Below, in pieces: positions 33,984-36,499 of a stretch of DNA of 36,499 nucleotides; the stretch's first letter is position 1, and each line of letters opens with the position of its first letter. The stretch spans positions 1-36,499 of the forward strand of contig NZ_JACJPX010000078.1 in the NCBI RefSeq assembly GCF_014696315.1, in the 5' to 3' direction. This DNA comes from Calothrix membranacea FACHB-236 (GTDB taxonomy: Bacteria; Cyanobacteriota; Cyanobacteriia; Cyanobacteriales; Nostocaceae). The notes beneath the pieces are model-generated. The model saw only the letters and a program-made list of their open reading frames with translations, ran no database searches and was not told the DNA's origin. The position numbers were made by a program, and so were the translations under genes.

Positions 33984-34028
33984 TGTCATTTCCCAATGAC
34001 ACTTTACCAACTTATTTTCTCCGCTTAG
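33961..34028 (+). repeat. Tandem copy of the replication gene 3' end with hairpins
   Basis: A 23-base stretch ending at the rep stop (33961-33983, beginning ACCAACTTATTTTCTC) is repeated at 34006-34028 with two mismatches, 45 bases apart. Each copy is followed by a hairpin: AGTGTCATT / AATGACACT (33982-34003) and AGTACC / GGTACT. The first stem overlaps the stop codon. This looks like a local tandem duplication that gives two successive terminators. Confidence 0.65.
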
Positions 34029-34083
34029 GGTCAGTACCGAATGGTACTCAATTTTAGCGTAAATCCCTGAACTTAATGGCTTT

Positions 34084-34183
34084 AGGGTGTAGGTTGTAGT
34101 GTTTAAAATGATTAAATTTTAATGCATCAAAGTGAATAACTTTTCTTTTTTCCCTACACCCTACACCCCATAACCTACACCCT
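34084..34183. repeat. Inverted repeat and short tandem repeat downstream of rep
   Basis: AGGGTGTAGGTT (34084-34095) is exactly inverted as AACCTACACCCT (34172-34183), with a CCCTACA tandem repeat at 34153-34168. The 214-base gap after the rep gene contains no open frame. Confidence 0.6.
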
Positions 34184-34197
34184 GCTAAACGCGAAAT

Positions 34198-34944
34198 TCA
34201 CCTTTTCTTGCCGCGATTGGGGTCAGTACCAAGATAGCGTTCAACCCGTTGTACCTTTGTATTAGTCCAACCAGTACGCTGCCAAATAGCTTGTAAATAA
34301 TCGTGGATACCGTCTGATATCTTCACCGGAATAACTTGATTCAAGATAAAGAAAATCGACAAAGTAAATAAAGCTGTAAACATTCCCATCGTGCCATATT
34401 TACTGATAGGTTCAGAGCGATAAACCTCTTTCTCTATCGTGATAGGTTTCGGAGGCGGAGTATTCCTCAACTCTCGAATCACATCCGTCAATCGATTGGT
34501 GTGGCTCACTAGGTCTTGCCAATTCGACTTGAGCGCGGCGACTTCGCTCCTCAGTCCTTTGAACTCTAAGCTCTCTAATGTGGGCGACGACGCAGGAGTA
34601 TTCTGTAACTGCGTCATGAAGAGAGTTAATTGCTGCATCAAATCGGCATTGTTCTTCTCTAACTCGTTGGAGGAGAGATTCTGAGTTTTCAATTCCGCCG
34701 TCAGCATTTCGATAGTCACCATCGCCTTGCTGAGGAGTTGATTCTGAATAAGATTCGTCTGTGCCCATGCTTGTAACTCCGCCCTATCCCTTTCACGTTC
34801 AGTTCTTTGCGACTGCTTAAAACTTTCAAATTCCTTATATAATCTGCCCAGTGCCGTTTTAACTTCACCTAATTCACTCACCTCTACCGCATTATTATTT
34901 GCAGTAGAGGAGTTGTTATTATTCTTGCCGTTGCTATTATTCAT
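34198..34944 (-). CDS. Unknown coiled-coil membrane protein
   Basis: Not recognised. 248 residues: an Asn-rich N-terminus (1-18), a long coiled coil (about 25-170) rich in Glu, Gln and Lys, and one TM helix near 185-205 (GMFTALFTLSIFFILNQV), then a basic tail with RVERYLGTDPNRGKKR. It is the last gene of the minus-strand set that includes the ParA-like gene, separated by 109 bases. It may anchor a partition or transfer complex at the membrane. Confidence 0.6.
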   Translation of the reverse strand: MNNSNGKNNNNSSTANNNAVEVSELGEVKTALGRLYKEFESFKQSQRTERERDRAELQAWAQTNLIQNQLLSKAMVTIEMLTAELKTQNLSSNELEKNNADLMQQLTLFMTQLQNTPASSPTLESLEFKGLRSEVAALKSNWQDLVSHTNRLTDVIRELRNTPPPKPITIEKEVYRSEPISKYGTMGMFTALFTLSIFFILNQVIPVKISDGIHDYLQAIWQRTGWTNTKVQRVERYLGTDPNRGKKR

Positions 34945-35053
34945 AACTCACGTACCAAGATTACTTTTTGGGGGCATGGTGTAGCCAAAGCCTGACTCTA
35001 TATCAAGCCCAAACTTCTGATTTCTTATCTATCCGTCATTGCTATTACCGTCA

Positions 35054-35881
35054 TTATTCAGTAGCTTTCTTCTGACCCCGCCGAGAAGAAGATACAGTTA
35101 CTTTTGATTGAGTTGCAGCCTTGGCTTTTGATGATGTTGTTTCCTGTCCCTCTGGTTTATTACTTTGAGATGTCTGCAACCCTAAATACACCTCAGCCTT
35201 CTCAATCTCTGGTTTAGCCTGATCTAAAAACCCACTCACCAGCAAATAATCCCCAAACGGAAAACCATTCTCCTCCGTCGCCGCCGAATAAGGTAGACCC
35301 TTCTCAATCAACATATCGAAAGTCGAATACTCCAACTCAGGCATCTCAATTTCAATACCCTGTAACTCTGATATAGTTGCCCTAGTCTTGCTATTCTCCC
35401 AACGCTGAAAACCCAACCCCTTATCCCAACAGAGATTCTTTACCACCACATAATCAGCTTGATTACCGCAGAACTCCAACATCGCCTTCAAGCTGGTTAT
35501 CACCGAATAACCCAAATTTAACACCGTCACCAGAGTCACCCGATAACCCAAATCACCAGCAATCTTAAACAACCCAAACTTGCCAATAATCTCTCTAGTT
35601 TTATTTCCACTTGCTCCTGGCATATCTACCACAACCACATCAGGAGCAACAGCTTTTAATTCTGTAAAAAATCTCTTAGCTTCCGCGACTTCGATAAAGT
35701 TTAACAACCGGACACCAGAACCAAAACCTTGATAATACTCATAAAGTTCGGGATTCTCCGTATCAGCATCATAAGCTAGATAATTAATTCCCTTTGAGTG
35801 CATTACATCTAGAAGCAAACGAGTAAAAGCAGTCTTACCAGTACCGCCCTTACCGCCCAGAATCATCACAATGCGTTTCAT
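35054..35881 (-). CDS. Second ParA/VirC1-like ATPase
   Basis: A 275-residue P-loop ATPase with the full deviant Walker A KGGTGKT (11-17), a YDADTENPE switch (near 37-45) and VVVVDMPGASGN (Walker B near 81-92). The C-terminal 50 residues are Lys/Ser/Thr-rich and disordered. It differs from the parA at 15865 and lacks a ParB partner of that type, so it resembles VirC1/MinD-like ATPases that assist conjugation, here near the relaxase. It overlaps its partner by four bases (ATGA). Confidence 0.75.
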   Translation of the reverse strand: MKRIVMILGGKGGTGKTAFTRLLLDVMHSKGINYLAYDADTENPELYEYYQGFGSGVRLLNFIEVAEAKRFFTELKAVAPDVVVVDMPGASGNKTREIIGKFGLFKIAGDLGYRVTLVTVLNLGYSVITSLKAMLEFCGNQADYVVVKNLCWDKGLGFQRWENSKTRATISELQGIEIEMPELEYSTFDMLIEKGLPYSAATEENGFPFGDYLLVSGFLDQAKPEIEKAEVYLGLQTSQSNKPEGQETTSSKAKAATQSKVTVSSSRRGQKKATE

Positions 35882-36378
35882 AAATCACTCCTATCAGTGA
35901 TATTGAACTGGGATTGAGTCGTAGCCTTTGCTTTTTTTCCTCTAGTACTTGCAGGTTTAGACTCATGTGATAACTCAACAGCAGAGTCTGCCGATAAACC
36001 ATCTGAACTTACATCTGACTCAATCGGTGAAACACCATCATTAGTTGCAGTGTCTACAGAAGTTAAATCAGAGTCAGAGTTTGAATCAGAATCAGAATCA
36101 GTAGACTCAGGATTACTGTTGTTTGACGCAGTAGATGCTAATGCCCTTTTATGAAAACTCTTAATACCACTAGCCGCTAATTCCACACCATGTCCCTTAA
36201 ATACCTCGGCAACATCCTCATAGGAGTAGCCAGCGTCCAACATATCCTGAATAGGTTTAGCCAAACTTTTAACTAACTCCTCCAGACTAATAGTTTTCGG
36301 AGTTGCTGCTTTTTGTTTAAGACTAGCTTGGATATCTTCTATTTTGGATAAAGGAACAGCTTTAGGTTTACGGGGCAT
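35878..36378 (-). CDS. Small plasmid protein with Ser/Asp-rich tail, partner of the ParA/VirC1-like ATPase
   Basis: A 166-residue protein. Residues 1-85 hold a helical domain with GYSYEDVAEVFKGHGVELAA then GIKSFHKR, which resembles the DNA-binding helix pair seen in plasmid accessory proteins (MobC/TraK or CopG-like). The second half is disordered and made of imperfect SD repeats (around 95-130), ending in a basic KKAKATTQ segment. It is the first gene of the pair and starts at ATG 36378, 29 bases from a divergent open frame. A DNA-binding role in transfer is a guess from position. Confidence 0.5.
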   Translation of the reverse strand: MPRKPKAVPLSKIEDIQASLKQKAATPKTISLEELVKSLAKPIQDMLDAGYSYEDVAEVFKGHGVELAASGIKSFHKRALASTASNNSNPESTDSDSDSNSDSDLTSVDTATNDGVSPIESDVSSDGLSADSAVELSHESKPASTRGKKAKATTQSQFNITDRSDL

Positions 36379-36407
36379 AGTCAGGAGTTAATGGGTGTGC
36401 AGTATTA

Positions 36408-36499
36408 ATGGATGCGCGACAGAGTTTCGGTGCTGCGATTGTTGGAAATCGCCGAGAACGTCTGATCGTAAACCTGTTTTTCCAGAAACGCGCGAAACT
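36408..36499 (+). CDS. Start of a possible RHH/MobC-like gene (partial at right edge)
   Basis: An open frame from ATG 36408 runs off the window after 30 codons. It contains NRRERLIVNLFFQKRAK, a pattern (basic, then a beta-strand with alternating hydrophobics) that suits the start of an RHH relaxosome protein. It is preceded by a six-codon ORF at 36391 with AGGAG upstream, whose stop overlaps the ATG (TAATG). The 29-base divergent gap leaves little room for promoters, so this may be a chance frame. Confidence 0.3.
   Translation, partial: MDARQSFGAAIVGNRRERLIVNLFFQKRAK

Noticed and set aside
1-36499. Window as a complete circular plasmid
   Set aside because: Joining the ends would run the right-edge frame into a stop at bases 2-4 and would not restore the relaxase frame, so the window is more likely an excerpt.

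Overview
The window looks like part of a plasmid from a filamentous, probably heterocyst-forming cyanobacterium (Nostocales). The evidence is: many HIP1 octamers (GCGATCGC) in the backbone genes; a large cyanobacterial-plasmid-type primase/replication protein (30423-33983); two ParA-type ATPases; a relaxase C-terminus at the left edge; and a nickel-efflux locus of the Synechocystis nrs type. No rRNA, tRNA, transposase or CRISPR array was seen.

Layout. 1-1026: C-terminal part of a relaxase. 1027-1484: a long fold-back repeat and a terminator. 1485-10082: metal (probably nickel) efflux module, with an RND pump and a short adaptor on the minus strand, then a His-tailed MFS exporter, an unknown membrane protein and a response regulator/histidine kinase pair on the plus strand. 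Three copies of an 11-bp-phased TGAAAT repeat and a decayed copy of the regulator's 5' end lie in its intergenic spaces. 10731-14019: a NERD nuclease-helicase and a reverse transcriptase, AT-rich and tail to tail, a candidate defence pair. 14277-16716: tyrosine recombinase, small RHH-like partition partner and ParA. 16787-16828: a 42-bp perfect palindrome. 16958-18002: a two-gene operon encoding a two-TM beta-barrel effector and a minimal CRISPR-polymerase (mCpol) enzyme, matching the recently described Panoptes system (OptE/OptS). 18041-22274: a complete type II CBASS operon (CapV patatin, CD-NTase, Cap2 E2-E1, Cap3 JAB protease), convergent with Panoptes. 22509-22672: a palindrome and a cluster of CGGGAC repeats. 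22674-28054: a tightly packed minus-strand operon of about ten mostly unknown genes ending in a VirD4/TraD-like ATPase. 28258-28289: a 32-bp palindrome in front of a small RHH-like gene. 28687-30138: a Uma2-family nuclease and an unknown protein. 30423-33983: replication protein. 34198-36378: membrane coiled-coil protein, second ParA/VirC1-like ATPase and its partner, probably mobilisation functions. The last 92 bases open a possible RHH/MobC-like gene.

How it fits together. The plasmid carries replication, partition and transfer genes plus two cargoes: metal resistance and antiviral defence. The most striking part is 16.9-22.3 kb. CBASS makes a cyclic nucleotide to switch on a lipase. Panoptes is thought to make a cyclic nucleotide constitutively to hold an effector off, so a phage that mops up cyclic nucleotides to defeat CBASS would release the Panoptes effector. 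Side by side they form a lock and tripwire. The pairing is read from protein motifs and gene order; its function here is inference.
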